Positions 1 to 10,437 of a DNA stretch of 44,418 nucleotides are shown piece after piece. Numbering within the stretch: the first letter of the stretch is position 1; each line of letters starts with the position of its first letter. Below the pieces are notes generated by a model that did no database searches, was not told the origin of the DNA, and was given only the letters and a program-made list of their open reading frames with translations. Source of the stretch: Oscillatoriales cyanobacterium RM2_1_1 (GTDB taxonomy: Bacteria > Cyanobacteriota > Cyanobacteriia > Cyanobacteriales > Microcoleaceae); NCBI GenBank assembly GCA_012033335.1, contig JAAURB010000041.1, forward strand, positions 1 to 44,418, written 5' to 3'. The translations under genes were made by a program, and so were the position numbers.

Positions 1-91
1 GGAATCGGGAAGGGGTCTGGGCTCGAGGAAGGGGGCACTGCCCCCTTCACCCCCCATCAATCTTCTAATTAATTGCGTCAAGCTACTTACA
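1..91 (+). repeat. Dispersed intergenic repeat, copy 1 (cut by window edge)
   Basis: This copy has the G-rich block with the GGGGGCACTGCCCCC hairpin, then the shared end ATCAATCTTCTAATTAATTG followed by CGTCAAGCTACTTA. Other copies lie near 3543-3664 (inverted), 11012-11095, 36436-36525, 43323-43415 (inverted) and 44353-44418. All are between genes. The left end lies outside the window. Confidence 0.8.
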
Positions 92-231
92 ATAGTTGAA
101 TTCAATTATTCAGTTGCCGCGTTTCTGACGCTGCTGGAGTACGGGAGGTGGTGGCGCACTAACTCCCAAATCCGTACCTTCCGCCATTGAAAATTGCTAC
201 ACATTGTCCAGTCATGCAGGACTAAAAATCG

Positions 232-564
232 ATGATCCCTGGAGAATTTATCATTCAAACCGGTGAGATTGAGCTCAATTCCGGTCGCCCAACCTTGAGC
301 ATTGCAGTCGCCAATACCGGCGATCGCCCGATTCAGGTTGGGTCTCATTTTCATTTTTATGAAGTCAATTCGGCGCTGCAATTTGACCGGGAACCCACCC
401 GAGGAATGCGGTTAGATATTCCAGCGGGTACAGCCGTCCGGTTTGAACCGGGAGATCAGCGGCAGGTGAAGTTAGTTGCCCTTGGGGGGAGTCGGGAAGT
501 TTATGGTTTTAATGGTTTGGTCAATGGCTTTGTTTCTAGCCAGAATTCTTCAGAGGGTGTTTAG
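232..564 (+). CDS. ureB: Urease subunit beta
   Basis: This is the small beta subunit of nickel urease, which with UreA and UreC hydrolyses urea to ammonia and carbamate in the cytoplasm. The 110 residues match the family's usual length and carry its hallmarks: the opening MIPGE, the [17 protein letters not shown] block near residues 35-50, the RLDIPAG segment, RFEPGD, and the C-terminal [15 protein letters not shown]. The ATG start has a modest AGGA about 11 nt upstream. No ureA lies upstream within the window (a repeat copy is there) and no ureC downstream, where petH converges instead. The only other urease gene here is ureF at 12.5 kb, so the urease genes appear scattered in this genome. 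Identification is firm. Confidence 0.96.
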   Translation: MIPGEFIIQTGEIELNSGRPTLSIAVANTGDRPIQVGSHFHFYEVNSALQFDREPTRGMRLDIPAGTAVRFEPGDQRQVKLVALGGSREVYGFNGLVNGFVSSQNSSEGV

Positions 565-581
565 ACGCAAAAAACTTAAAC

Positions 582-621
582 ACCAAAAAACTGCCTGGGC
601 TGAGTATCTCATCTGGCCCAG
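582..621 (-). terminator. Probable rho-independent terminator of petH
   Basis: A hairpin pairs CTGGGC (595-600) with GCCCAG (616-621), extended by TGAG/CTCA inside. Read on the minus strand it is followed by a run of six Ts (from the A-run at 585-590), so it fits termination of petH. It also sits 30 bp after the convergent ureB stop. Confidence 0.6.
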
Positions 622-657
622 ACAATTCTCAAATCATGCCGTTGAGGGCTGATCCAA

Positions 658-1866
<1,209 letters not shown>

Positions 1867-2095
1867 TTACACAATACCGAGCAGCTTACCCCTTTGAATG
1901 TAGCCTAATAATCGTTTTAAGCCATTCTTAAGGTGCTGTTTTGCCTATAACCTGGTCTTGAACAAGAGCCTGGCAACTGGCCAGACAGCAAAACAATTCT
2001 CCAGATCGACACTGTTGAACGTCACTTGATAAAACTATTCTATAGTTCAGATTACAGTTTAGCGCTCCTGGACAGGTGTAGGAAGATGCAGGAGT

Positions 2096-2671
2096 CTAAA
2101 ATTGGGATCCAGGTTGCTGTAAAAACTCAATCTCTTCCGGAGTGCTGACTCGACCCAGAATTGAATTGCGATGGGGAAACCGCCCAAACCTCTGAATCAC
2201 TTGATAATGACGCTCAGCATAGTCGATGTAGGATGCGACTTCCGGAAAATCAGCGAGCTGACCAAACAATTCTAGGCACTGAACCTGATCCGCCAGGCTC
2301 TCACTGTGTTCAAACGGCAGATAAAAAAAGGCCCGCTGAACGGGGAGAAACTGTTGGTCAAACCTTTGCTGAACAGCAAATCGAGCGATGTTCAGGGCCT
2401 GGACATCAGTGGCGAAGGCTCGGGGCTGCCCTCGGAAGAGATTGCGAGGAAATTGATCCAATAGCAGAATTAGGGCCAGGCAGGTTTGGGGTTGGGTCTG
2501 CCAGGGAGTGAGTTCCCCTTGAGCCGCTTGTTGATAGGTCAAGAGGAAGCGATCGCGAATTTCCCCGTCAAAGTCTGGATTTTTGATAAACCACACCTTC
2601 CGGGCTGTGTCAAACTCAGGGGACTCAGGCTCCCCAAACCAAAAGCTCAAAATTGCTTCAGCATTAACCAT
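2096..2671 (-). CDS. DUF924 family protein
   Basis: This 191-residue soluble protein has the DUF924 signature: opening AEAILSFWFG near residues 4-13, WFIKNPDFD near 27-35, the central LALILLLDQFPRNLFRG (about 65-81), FFYLPFEHSE (about 115-124) and the C-terminal RFGRFPHRNSILGR (about 159-172). The family is all-alpha and TPR-like. Its biochemical role is not established, so no function is assigned. It is transcribed alone, with an inverted repeat just upstream (2705-2760) and a gap of 244 bp to petH. The start was chosen at the ATG whose product aligns with the family N-terminus. Confidence 0.92.
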   Translation of the reverse strand: MVNAEAILSFWFGEPESPEFDTARKVWFIKNPDFDGEIRDRFLLTYQQAAQGELTPWQTQPQTCLALILLLDQFPRNLFRGQPRAFATDVQALNIARFAVQQRFDQQFLPVQRAFFYLPFEHSESLADQVQCLELFGQLADFPEVASYIDYAERHYQVIQRFGRFPHRNSILGRVSTPEEIEFLQQPGSQF

Positions 2672-2702
2672 GGCTGCTTGGGATTATGGATTAGATAGAG
2701 TA

Positions 2703-2776
2703 GAACAGCCGTCTCGGTGTTTCCTCTCCGAATTACAGGTAAAACAGCCGAGATGGCTGTTTCCCAGCAGGCAAAG
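2703..2776. repeat. Inverted repeat, family B copy 1
   Basis: ACAGCCGTCTCGG (2705-2717) pairs with CCGAGATGGCTGT (2748-2760), 13 bp with one G-T pair. It is followed by TTTCCCAGCAGGCAA, which also occurs with a similar stem at 43681-43719. It lies upstream of the DUF924 gene and does not look coding. Confidence 0.65.
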
Positions 2777-2843
2777 GGAGAGGGAATCGGATGAGGGTGG
2801 TTTGGACAATCACCCACAAGATGTGTCAGTCAATCAGCCCTGG

Positions 2844-3437
2844 CTATTTGTCCTTTCCCAGCAATCGATCAATCAACTGAGTGTGATAATCTGGTGACAC
2901 AGGGGGAACTGGGGGTTTAGATGGAGCTGGTCGATTTCCCGAAACTGGCTGGGACGCGATCTCATTGGCCCCGGGATCGGGGGCTTGATAGGGGCGACCA
3001 AACCCCAAAACCCCGGATCGCTCCCGCCGACGGCGCATCACCTCTCCCCCATTAGAATCATTACCGACGGCTGTATTGCCCTCAATGCTGAGAAGACCGC
3101 CATCGGAATTGATGGTCTCAACAATCCCAATATGATCCGCTATCCCATCTTGCTGCCAGGAATAAAATACCAAATCGCCAACCTGGGGAGCTAAAAACCA
3201 TTGACCCCGATTGCGAAACCATACTACTCCATCCGGACAGTAGGCAAATCCTTTGGGAGTCCGAATGGGCAATGTTAATCCGGCTCGATCAAAGCAGTAG
3301 GAGACAAAAATCGCACACCAGGGAACATAGTTCATTCCATACCACTGGCCAAACTTATTACCGTTACTCCCCGGTGGAGACTCAGTATATCCCAGTTCAG
3401 CGGTGGCGATTTGAAGCACCCGAGTTGGAGTCGTCAT
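2844..3437 (-). CDS. CHAP-domain (NlpC/P60-like) cell-wall hydrolase
   Basis: This 197-residue protein is probably a peptidoglycan amidase or endopeptidase. The CHAP fold covers about residues 5-140: ATAELGYTESPPGSN, the catalytic Cys in PWCAIFVSYCF (Cys near residue 41), the VGDLVFYSW turn, the catalytic His in DHIGIVE, and GNTAVG downstream. A Pro-rich tail (PAPSKPPVPPVSP) follows. No signal peptide is visible, so it may act as a prophage- or lysis-like enzyme or leave the cell by another route. The ATG at 3437 is preferred over the in-frame TTG one codon earlier because GGAGAG lies at a normal distance upstream. It stands alone, next to an inverted copy of the dispersed repeat. Confidence 0.85.
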   Translation of the reverse strand: MTTPTRVLQIATAELGYTESPPGSNGNKFGQWYGMNYVPWCAIFVSYCFDRAGLTLPIRTPKGFAYCPDGVVWFRNRGQWFLAPQVGDLVFYSWQQDGIADHIGIVETINSDGGLLSIEGNTAVGNDSNGGEVMRRRRERSGVLGFGRPYQAPDPGANEIASQPVSGNRPAPSKPPVPPVSPDYHTQLIDRLLGKDK

Positions 3438-3542
3438 CAAACTTTCTCTCCAATTATTTATTTATATGACTTATATGGTCTATCCCTACGATCTATCCCT
3501 CACCGCTTCTCGCTAAACGAGAAGTTGCCGTCGCTTTATGGA

Positions 3543-3664
3543 GCTAAGTAGCTTAACGCAATTAATTAGAAGATTGATGTAGAGGTAAAGGGGGCAGTGC
3601 CCCGTTCCTGGGGCGAAGTCCCAGACCCTCTGCCATTTAACAATTAATGACAATCACCTATTTA
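3543..3664 (-). repeat. Dispersed intergenic repeat, copy 2 (long form)
   Basis: This inverted copy runs from AGTAGCTTAACGCAATTAAT through two G/C hairpins (GGGGGCAGTGCCCC and GGGGCGAAGTCCC) to the distal end TTTAACAATTAATGACAATC ACCTA. It shows that the long form carries both hairpins. The 3438-3965 gap otherwise holds AT-rich sequence and the leader of the PEP-CTERM gene. Confidence 0.8.
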
Positions 3665-3965
3665 GTTGTTTTATCTAGTCTCATCGATCTTCAATATACC
3701 CAATTACCAAAGATTTGTGAAATGGGTTGAAGGAGACGCTGTTTCCTTCTTGGGGACTTTGTCCCTAAACTCCACTCTGGCTTTATGAGTAATTTTACTG
3801 TTATCTCAATCAAATATTTAACACCAAATATCAGGGTTATTTCGGATAAATAAGTTCATCAAAAATTTATAGAAAAAATAATTTTTGCAATTGAATCTTT
3901 ATATTCAAACTAGTAGTATTGAAATTAATGAAAGACAATATTAACCTACTTTATTCAGGAGATCT

Positions 3966-5051
3966 ATGAAACCTTTCAACGCCAAAAAACTAGCCGGAGT
4001 ATTAGTTGCTGCAATCTGTGTATTCTCTAGCTTTGGACAAGCTGCAAACGCAGCAGACTTCAAAACTGTCGGTTCACAGTGGAATATTGTTTTAGACTCT
4101 TTTAAAGATGGTACTGATGGAGTCGGGGTCGGCAGCGCCAGTGCTTATGAGATCTTTGGAATTGCCATGAAACAAGAACAAAATCGGATTTCTGTTGCTA
4201 TCAATGCCAATATTCCATTGTTAGGTAACAGCAATGCCCACGCTGCTGATGGCAATATTGGTTGGGGGGACTTGTTCTTTAACTTTTCAGGTAAGAACTT
4301 CAAAGATGCCGGCGCGGCAGGAGAACTGTTTGGAGTGCGTTTTGCGGGAACCAATGACTCTGGGGCTGCCAATCTTGGAGTTTATGGCAATGTTCAGGCT
4401 AAGAGCGTGAGTCAAGACAATAGTGGTTGGGGCAGCTTCAGCAGCTATCAGAGCTGGGTAGAAAGCAACAACCGGGACAAAACCCCTGGGGCAACCGGAA
4501 CCAAGCAGGGAGCAGTTGGATTTGGTGACTTGAATGCAACTGAAGCCCGCCAATACCTGACCGAAGAAACCGTTGCCAAGCAGGTCAAAAAGACAATTCG
4601 AGTTCCTAAAACCTACACCGTTAGAGTCAGAAAGAATGGCGTATTGGTTAAGGAAGAAAGAACCAGAATGGTTTCTGAGACTGTCTACGAGACCGTCTAT
4701 GAGAAGAAAATCAACGACAGCAACTACAGCATCCAGAACGTGATTGCCTCCGGTGACTTCCTGGGCAAAATTGGTATGTTGTCCGCCGCCGATCTGCAAG
4801 GGCTAGACTTCGGCACCGGGAATAAGTCCCTCTTCGGGACAGCCCAAACATTTGGGTTCAGCTTTGACAAAGCGTTGCTGCCTGATGGAGATGCTTTAGT
4901 CAGTCTGCTGGCTGAATGTGCCAATGATGGAGTGGTTATGGCTGCAAACCTGCAAACCCAGGCTGTCCCTGAACCGGCCAGTATTTTAGGGCTGACGGTA
5001 TTGGGAGTAACGTTTGTCGGGGGCAAGCTGCGTCGCCGCTCCAATCCTTAG
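3966..5051 (+). CDS. PEP-CTERM exosortase-dependent surface protein
   Basis: This is a 361-residue exported protein. Residues 1-29 are a signal peptide (MKPFNAKK, hydrophobic core, cleavage near AANA-AD). The C-terminus is a textbook sorting signal: VPEPASILGL, one membrane helix, then GGKLRRRSNP. An exosortase should cut at PEP and place the protein in the envelope or extracellular matrix. The middle is Gly/Ala/Ser-rich and beta-like, as in many surface proteins. Residues about 200-245 form a highly charged insert (KKTIRVPKTYTVRVRKNG, then EERTRMVSETVYETVYEKK) quite unlike its surroundings. A good Shine-Dalgarno AGGAG lies 6 nt before the ATG, and a clear terminator follows. It could belong to one of the named cyanobacterial exosortase-dependent families, but I cannot tell which. 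Confidence 0.93.
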   Translation: MKPFNAKKLAGVLVAAICVFSSFGQAANAADFKTVGSQWNIVLDSFKDGTDGVGVGSASAYEIFGIAMKQEQNRISVAINANIPLLGNSNAHAADGNIGWGDLFFNFSGKNFKDAGAAGELFGVRFAGTNDSGAANLGVYGNVQAKSVSQDNSGWGSFSSYQSWVESNNRDKTPGATGTKQGAVGFGDLNATEARQYLTEETVAKQVKKTIRVPKTYTVRVRKNGVLVKEERTRMVSETVYETVYEKKINDSNYSIQNVIASGDFLGKIGMLSAADLQGLDFGTGNKSLFGTAQTFGFSFDKALLPDGDALVSLLAECANDGVVMAANLQTQAVPEPASILGLTVLGVTFVGGKLRRRSNP

Positions 5052-5097
5052 GCTGTTATCGCCAGGATTAAATCCGATCAAACTCGAGAGTGCTGTT

Positions 5098-5136
5098 TTT
5101 CCAGGGAAGGTTATGCCTTCCCTGGTGGCGTTTTAT
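5098..5136 (+). terminator. Hairpin terminator of the PEP-CTERM gene
   Basis: A perfect 10-bp stem, CCAGGGAAGG (5101-5110) and CCTTCCCTGG (5116-5125), encloses the loop TTATG and is followed by a short T-rich stretch. A run of five Ts just upstream would serve the opposite strand. The rest of the gap to 5455 holds no gene that I can see. Confidence 0.7.
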
Positions 5137-5455
5137 CGCTTTAGCCCTTAAATCCAGGACAGTTTCATAGGGGTATATGACGCTCCCCACAAACCTTCCC
5201 GTTCTAGCTGCTGTGATTTTAGAGACTTAGAACAGAGACTTGAAAGATTAATTGCTGGGGCAAACTAATGACAGATTCTCTCAGCTTTGATGCAAATTGA
5301 TGATCTTCAGGGCCAGAGACAATTCATGGAGGATCAGGTAGACTGAGCAGTATGACTTAATTCTTTGATAAGTTCGGTTAATTAACTTAAGCGGTAGGTT
5401 TCATCTTAAATTAATTTTGGTTAATATTTAGTAATAGTCGGGATTGTCTTTTTTA

Positions 5456-6859
5456 ATGATTCCAGCAGCAACGCTAAACCAGCTCAAGGTTCAACTTCCT
5501 AACGGTCAGCTTCCACCTAGTTTCGGGGTGTACTTCAAAAACACTCTGGTTGCTCTGTGTCACGCCCTTGAGGATCACATTCTTCAAACCTGTAGCGAAG
5601 ACCCCAGCCAACAACCCCTAGTCTTGGTCACATTCCAGGAGGGAAAATGGTATCTCCAAGAGGCGGATCGCTACTATGATTTATCTCCATGTTGCCGTCA
5701 TGTCGCCATCGGGGCAGTTCCGGATAGTGGGTTTGCCAATCACCCAACCGGTAGCTTGAAGAATGTCTCTTTGGTGGATCTAGATCGCAATGACAGCATG
5801 ATCATGGAGTGGAATCTGGTAATTCTGGCCCCAGGCTATACGGCAATGGTGCTGTGCCACGAGCTTTCCGACACCGAATACCTGCCCCAGGGGAAACCTA
5901 CCATTGATACAGAGCGCAAGTTTTATGGTCTTTGGACATTTGAGCGGGACATGGTCTGCAAGACAACGGAGATTTTGATTGATCGTTTACGAGTTTACAA
6001 TCCTGAACTGTGCGATCGCCTGAGTGAGCAATATCAGGATATTTTGAAAATTCAGAATCCTACCGTTCCAGACTTGAGCGGGGTAGTGTCTCGGATTGTG
6101 ACCTATCTTCAAACCTCCCAGCAGGAACTAGTCACCCTCAATCGCCAAACCCAGGAATTATGGGAACTCGAGGGTCAGGCCAAGCGAGTCAGTCGTAACC
6201 TCAGCGCCAATAAACTACAAGCCTTTCTGCGGATGGCCCAACGGGTGGATGAACGGGATCAGGCCAATCCCTATGGCTCCCTTCAGGTGGCAGCCCTGTG
6301 TGAAACATTAGGACAGTTATTAGACCTGCCAACGGTCAAACTCAGACGATTGCAACTTGCAGGACTGCTCTATCGGATTGGGCTGACCTCGGCCCCTATG
6401 GAAGTATTTACCCAGAGTCAAGCGGAGATGAATGATGCAACTCTAGGATTCTGGCGCGATCGCGCCCTGATTGGAGCCCGATTACTGAATTCCATGCCTG
6501 AGTTGGGGGCAGTTCAAGAAATTGTTGCTCATCAGCTAGAGTACTGGGATGGTAGTGGAAAACCGGATGGTCAGCAAGGGGAAGAAATTAATCTCCAGGC
6601 TCGAATTCTGGGGTTGATTTCTCACTTCCAAGAGCTTACTCGATCCCGAGGTCAACGGCCTGCCCTGGGCTTAGGGGAAGCCTTCGAAGACTGTCAGAAC
6701 CTCAGTGAGATTCGCTTTGATCCCGAGCTGGTCAATTCCCTGGGAACGGTGGTGCGACTGGTGGAAATGGGTTTAATGCAACTACCGGATCGACCCAGTC
6801 AGTTACCCAATATCTGGCTAGAAGAAATCCCTACCCCCAAGCGTGTCAAGTCAAATTAA
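5456..6859 (+). CDS. DICT sensory domain protein with degenerate HD-GYP-like C-terminus
   Basis: This 467-residue signalling protein is soluble. Residues about 15-200 resemble the DICT domain, a cyanobacterial sensory module often joined to cyclic-di-GMP domains (FGVYFKNTLVALCHALEDHI; later LSDTEYLPQGK and KFYGLWTFERDMV). A coiled linker covers about 205-265. Residues about 275-400 follow the HD-GYP outline (LRRLQLAGLLYRIGL, IVAHQLEYWDGSGKP, ARILGLISHFQELT). The metal-binding HD dyad is replaced by YR at 306-307, the usual HH by HQ at 359-360 and the later D by H, so phosphodiesterase activity is unlikely. The ATG at 5456 is preferred over the in-frame TTG at 5444, although neither has a clear ribosome-binding site. 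It is followed 14 nt later by a pentapeptide-repeat gene, probably in one operon. Confidence 0.8.
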   Translation: MIPAATLNQLKVQLPNGQLPPSFGVYFKNTLVALCHALEDHILQTCSEDPSQQPLVLVTFQEGKWYLQEADRYYDLSPCCRHVAIGAVPDSGFANHPTGSLKNVSLVDLDRNDSMIMEWNLVILAPGYTAMVLCHELSDTEYLPQGKPTIDTERKFYGLWTFERDMVCKTTEILIDRLRVYNPELCDRLSEQYQDILKIQNPTVPDLSGVVSRIVTYLQTSQQELVTLNRQTQELWELEGQAKRVSRNLSANKLQAFLRMAQRVDERDQANPYGSLQVAALCETLGQLLDLPTVKLRRLQLAGLLYRIGLTSAPMEVFTQSQAEMNDATLGFWRDRALIGARLLNSMPELGAVQEIVAHQLEYWDGSGKPDGQQGEEINLQARILGLISHFQELTRSRGQRPALGLGEAFEDCQNLSEIRFDPELVNSLGTVVRLVEMGLMQLPDRPSQLPNIWLEEIPTPKRVKSN

Positions 6860-6873
6860 CAGAAGTAGGTGTC

Positions 6874-7470
6874 ATGAATCCTGATATTGATATTGATAAA
6901 GTTCGACGGGGTCAATTGCGGGATTTAATCCAGGCCCATTTACCGGGAGTAGACTTATCAGGGGCAAATCTGGCAGATGTAGACCTGTCCCAGGCCAATC
7001 TAACTGGAGCCAACCTTCAGGGAGCTAATCTCCAGGGAGCTAATCTCCGGGCCAATCTTCGTGGGGCTGATCTAACTGGAGCTAGTTTAATTGGGGCAGA
7101 TTTTCGCAATGCTGACCTGCGGGGGGCAATTTTGCTGGATGCCACCGTTGAAGAAGCCAGTTTTGCTGGAGCGTTCCTAGCCGGAGCCATTTTCAGCAAC
7201 CTTGACTTGAGCGGGATCAACTTTCAAGGGGCCGATCTGCGGGGGGCAAGTTTCGTCAAATCAATCCTCCAGCAGGCCGATCTCCGCAATACCAACCTGT
7301 CTGGCACTGACCTATCTCAAGCTGATCTAGAGGAAGCTAACCTCAGTGGGGCAATTCTGCGGGGTACCAACTTGGAACGGGCTAATTTACTTTGTGCGAT
7401 CGTTGAAAACACTCAATGGATTGGAGCGGTATTGGATGAGGCTTGTCTGGAGGGAACGCCATTGATCTAG
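6874..7470 (+). CDS. Pentapeptide-repeat protein
   Basis: This 198-residue protein is almost wholly A(D/N)LXX repeats from about residue 25 to the end (for example GVDLSGANLADVDLSQANL), predicting a right-handed quadrilateral beta-helix. The first 24 residues are charged and helical. One repeat is out of phase at about residues 48-62, where ANLRANLRGADL lacks a residue. No signal peptide or membrane segment is seen, so it is probably cytoplasmic. It follows the DICT/HD-GYP gene after 14 nt, with AAGTAGG upstream of the ATG, so co-transcription is likely. Such proteins are abundant in cyanobacteria and mostly of unknown role; nothing here points to gyrase protection. Confidence 0.93.
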   Translation: MNPDIDIDKVRRGQLRDLIQAHLPGVDLSGANLADVDLSQANLTGANLQGANLQGANLRANLRGADLTGASLIGADFRNADLRGAILLDATVEEASFAGAFLAGAIFSNLDLSGINFQGADLRGASFVKSILQQADLRNTNLSGTDLSQADLEEANLSGAILRGTNLERANLLCAIVENTQWIGAVLDEACLEGTPLI

Positions 7471-7598
7471 CCATTGATCTATCTACCAATCCTAGCCATC
7501 GAGCTAAAATCTCCAGGCTTGCAAGTTCATCTAGTCCATTTCCCTGACAAATTGCTAGAAAGTCTTGAGTCGTTTTCTGATCGAACCAGGTGAGTGGG

Positions 7599-8717
7599 TT
7601 ATTGTTCTTCAGAGATGACTAAGTTATCCCGATGAATCACAGTATCTGCCCCAACATAACCCAGAACTTGAGGAATGTTTTCAGAATGACAGCCTTTGAT
7701 TTGCTCTAGCTCCAGGCTACTATAGTTCACCAGACCCCGAGCTACTTCACCACCATCTGCATTGCAAAGCTGTACCGCATCCTGGAATCGAAATGGGCCT
7801 TCAATTTGGGTAATCCCAGCAGCCAACAAGGATTTCCCTTTTCGACAAATCGCTTTAATGGCTCCAGGATCTAGATAGAGCTTACCCACGGGCGGCAACA
7901 CATGGGCAATCCAATGCTTTCGGGCATTCACGGGGCGGGGACTCGGCTCAAACTGAGTCCCGAGGGCTTCTCCCTGAAGAATTCTGGCTAAATTTGCCGG
8001 ACTTTTGCCATCGGTGATCACGGTTCGTACCCCTGAACTGGTGGCAATTCGAGCGGCTTCAATTTTGGTGATCATACCACCTGTCCCCCAACCGCTCTGA
8101 GAATTGCCCATTTCCACCTGCAGATCTCGTAATTGCTTCATGTGGGTAATCAGATCAATCGGTTGAGCATGGGGATTGTTGCGGGGGTCAGCGGAATATA
8201 GCTTATCCACATCGGTCAGCAGAAATAACCAGTCCGCCTCTACCAAACTTGCCACCAGGGCCGATAGAGTATCATTATCGCCAAATTTTAACTCTTCAAC
8301 GGCCACCGTATCGTTTTCATTCACCACCGGAATCACCCCCAATCGGAGCAATTGCTGAAACGTATTGTACGCATTTACATAACCACTCCGCTGAATCAAA
8401 TCCCCTCGGGTTAAAAGCACTTGAGCAATGGGTTGATCTAGGGAAGTGAACAGATCGTCATAGACCCGGATCAACCGACCCTGCCCCACGGCGGCAACGG
8501 CCTGTTTGAGGGCAATAGTCCGGGGGCGATCGCGCAATCCCAGACGGGCCCGACCTACCCCCACTGCCCCAGAAGAGACCAACACTACCCGATGTTCTTG
8601 ACGACGCAATTGGGTTAGGGTTTCTACCAGCAATGCTAACGTGGACAGGGCTAGAGTTCCGGTCTCAGGTTGAGTCAAGCTGGAGGTACCAATTTTGACA
8701 ACAATAGTCAGGGCCAT
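7599..8717 (-). CDS. proB: Glutamate 5-kinase
   Basis: ProB phosphorylates L-glutamate at the gamma-carboxyl with ATP, the first and feedback-controlled step of proline synthesis in the cytoplasm. The amino-acid-kinase domain covers about residues 1-255: the N-terminal [18 protein letters not shown], the [22 protein letters not shown] substrate loop, [14 protein letters not shown], and [14 protein letters not shown]-terminal PUA domain (about 275-360) begins near [12 protein letters not shown] and contains GLVNYSS. The length of 372 residues is normal for the PUA-bearing form. No proA or proC is adjacent. The ATG start is directly in front of the first beta strand. Confidence 0.97.
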   Translation of the reverse strand: MALTIVVKIGTSSLTQPETGTLALSTLALLVETLTQLRRQEHRVVLVSSGAVGVGRARLGLRDRPRTIALKQAVAAVGQGRLIRVYDDLFTSLDQPIAQVLLTRGDLIQRSGYVNAYNTFQQLLRLGVIPVVNENDTVAVEELKFGDNDTLSALVASLVEADWLFLLTDVDKLYSADPRNNPHAQPIDLITHMKQLRDLQVEMGNSQSGWGTGGMITKIEAARIATSSGVRTVITDGKSPANLARILQGEALGTQFEPSPRPVNARKHWIAHVLPPVGKLYLDPGAIKAICRKGKSLLAAGITQIEGPFRFQDAVQLCNADGGEVARGLVNYSSLELEQIKGCHSENIPQVLGYVGADTVIHRDNLVISEEQ

Positions 8718-8949
8718 AGGTCAGTTAGGGAATTGAATGATCGGTTTAGATAGATATTCCTGACTGACTTACATTTAATCATTTCCTCTGTCTCCAGCTA
8801 GGAAAGCATCATAAAGTGTCAGACTTACTGGAGTTGGGTTGAGGCACGTAACTCAACCCCAGGTTACCTATTCCTGGCCTATCCTACATTTAAATAAGCC
8901 CAGCTACTTATACTTGATGAAAGTCATACCTGTAGATAGAGATTAGCCC

Positions 8950-10437
8950 ATGTTTAGCGCCATGCTCCCCCAATCCTTGGATAAGGAAACCTACAAAGAA
9001 CAAATTAGGGATTTAATGCGAGAGTTGCGATCGCTCCAACATCTCTGCTGGCAAAAGCAGCTTCCGGTAATTATTGTCCTCGAGGGTTGGGCAGGGGCGG
9101 GGAAAGGAGCCCTGGTCAAAAAAATGGTGGGCTACATGGATCCCCGGGGGTTTATTGTTCATCCAATCTGGCCATCGAACCCAGAGGAACTCCGCTATCC
9201 TTTTCTCTGGCGATTCTGGCAAAAACTGCCCGCTCGAGGCCAGATCAGTATTTTCTATCACAGTTGGTATACTCGGGTGCTAGAAGATCGACTATTCAAG
9301 CGGTTAACGCCCCCGGAGGTGCCCATGACCATGGGCCAGATCAATAGCTTTGAGCGTCAGCTTGCAGATGATGGTGCCGTGATTGCCAAGTTCTGGTTAC
9401 ATCTCAGTCAAAAAGAACTGAAACGGCGCTTGAAAAAAGCCGCCAATGATCAACTGAATGCCTGGAGAATCCGACCGGAGGACTGGCAACAGGCTAAACA
9501 CTATGAAACCTATAGCAGTCTGGCAGAAGAAATGATTATTTATACCAGCACTGGCCCGGTTCCCTGGACATTAGTTGAATCGGATTGTCGCCGCTACGCC
9601 CAGATTAAAGTCCTCTCGACCATGGTTGCCCGGATCAAAGAAGCCCTGGAACGACTGCAAATTCAGCCGCCTGCGATCGCCCTGCCTCCCCAGGAAAAAC
9701 TCGATCCTACCGAGCCCAATCCTCTGGCCAAAGTTGATCTGAGCCAGTCCCTATCTTCTAAGGAATACAAACAACATTTAACCTCAGAACAGGTGCGATT
9801 GAGCCAACTTCAGCGCCAACTCCATGAGCAGAAAATTCCAGTATTGATCCTCTTCGAGGGTTGGGATGCGGCGGGGAAAGGGGGAGCCATCAAGCGACTC
9901 ACTGATATCCTCGACCCCCGCAGCTATGAAGTCCATGCATTTTCAGCCCCGACCCAACCTGAACTAGCCCACCATTACCTCTGGCGGTTCTGGCGGGATC
10001 TACCGGCGGCGGGCAAAATTGCTATTTTTGATCGCACCTGGTATGGACGGGTACTGGTTGAACGGGTAGAAACCTTGGCCACAGAGATTGAATGGCGTAG
10101 GGCTTACCAGGAAATCAATCAATTTGAGGATCAGCTTACCAGTGCTGGTTATGTGCTGGTGAAATTCTGGCTGCAGATTGATCCCGACACCCAACTCCAA
10201 CGGTTCCAGGAACGTCAGGGCAATCCCTACAAGCGCTACAAACTGACCGACGAGGACTGGCGCAATCGAGAAAAATGGCCCTTATATGAAGTTGCGGTGA
10301 ACCAGATGATCCAGCGAACCCACACCCCCACAGCCCCCTGGAGCATTGTAGCCGCCAATGACAAATATTATGCCCGGGTTAAGGTGGTTGAAACGGTAGT
10401 TGAGGCTATTCAGCGACAGTTGGAAGGTGAAGGTTAA
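8950..10437 (+). CDS. pap: Polyphosphate:AMP phosphotransferase (tandem PPK2)
   Basis: This 495-residue protein holds two PPK2 domains, residues about 10-235 and 268-490. PPK2 enzymes move phosphate between polyphosphate and nucleotides; the two-domain arrangement is that of polyphosphate:AMP phosphotransferase, which makes ADP from AMP. The second domain is intact: Walker A EGWDAAGKGG (303-312) and Walker B/lid IFDRTWYGRVLVERVE (from 359). The first has EGWAGAGKG (45-53) but IFYHSWYTRVLEDR (from 101), so the Asp of the FDR motif is Tyr and the Arg is His. It is probably a structural or regulatory half. The stop overlaps the convergent gene's stop by 4 bp. The symbol is by analogy with characterised PAP enzymes. 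Confidence 0.9.
   Translation: MFSAMLPQSLDKETYKEQIRDLMRELRSLQHLCWQKQLPVIIVLEGWAGAGKGALVKKMVGYMDPRGFIVHPIWPSNPEELRYPFLWRFWQKLPARGQISIFYHSWYTRVLEDRLFKRLTPPEVPMTMGQINSFERQLADDGAVIAKFWLHLSQKELKRRLKKAANDQLNAWRIRPEDWQQAKHYETYSSLAEEMIIYTSTGPVPWTLVESDCRRYAQIKVLSTMVARIKEALERLQIQPPAIALPPQEKLDPTEPNPLAKVDLSQSLSSKEYKQHLTSEQVRLSQLQRQLHEQKIPVLILFEGWDAAGKGGAIKRLTDILDPRSYEVHAFSAPTQPELAHHYLWRFWRDLPAAGKIAIFDRTWYGRVLVERVETLATEIEWRRAYQEINQFEDQLTSAGYVLVKFWLQIDPDTQLQRFQERQGNPYKRYKLTDEDWRNREKWPLYEVAVNQMIQRTHTPTAPWSIVAANDKYYARVKVVETVVEAIQRQLEGEG

Noticed and set aside
106-381. 91-residue minus-strand open frame over the start of ureB
   Set aside because: It is antisense to a clear urease gene and reads into the repeat.
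7017-7220. Antisense open frame inside the pentapeptide-repeat gene
   Set aside because: Repetitive sequence keeps the opposite frame open by chance; the sense strand has the A(D/N)LXX pattern.
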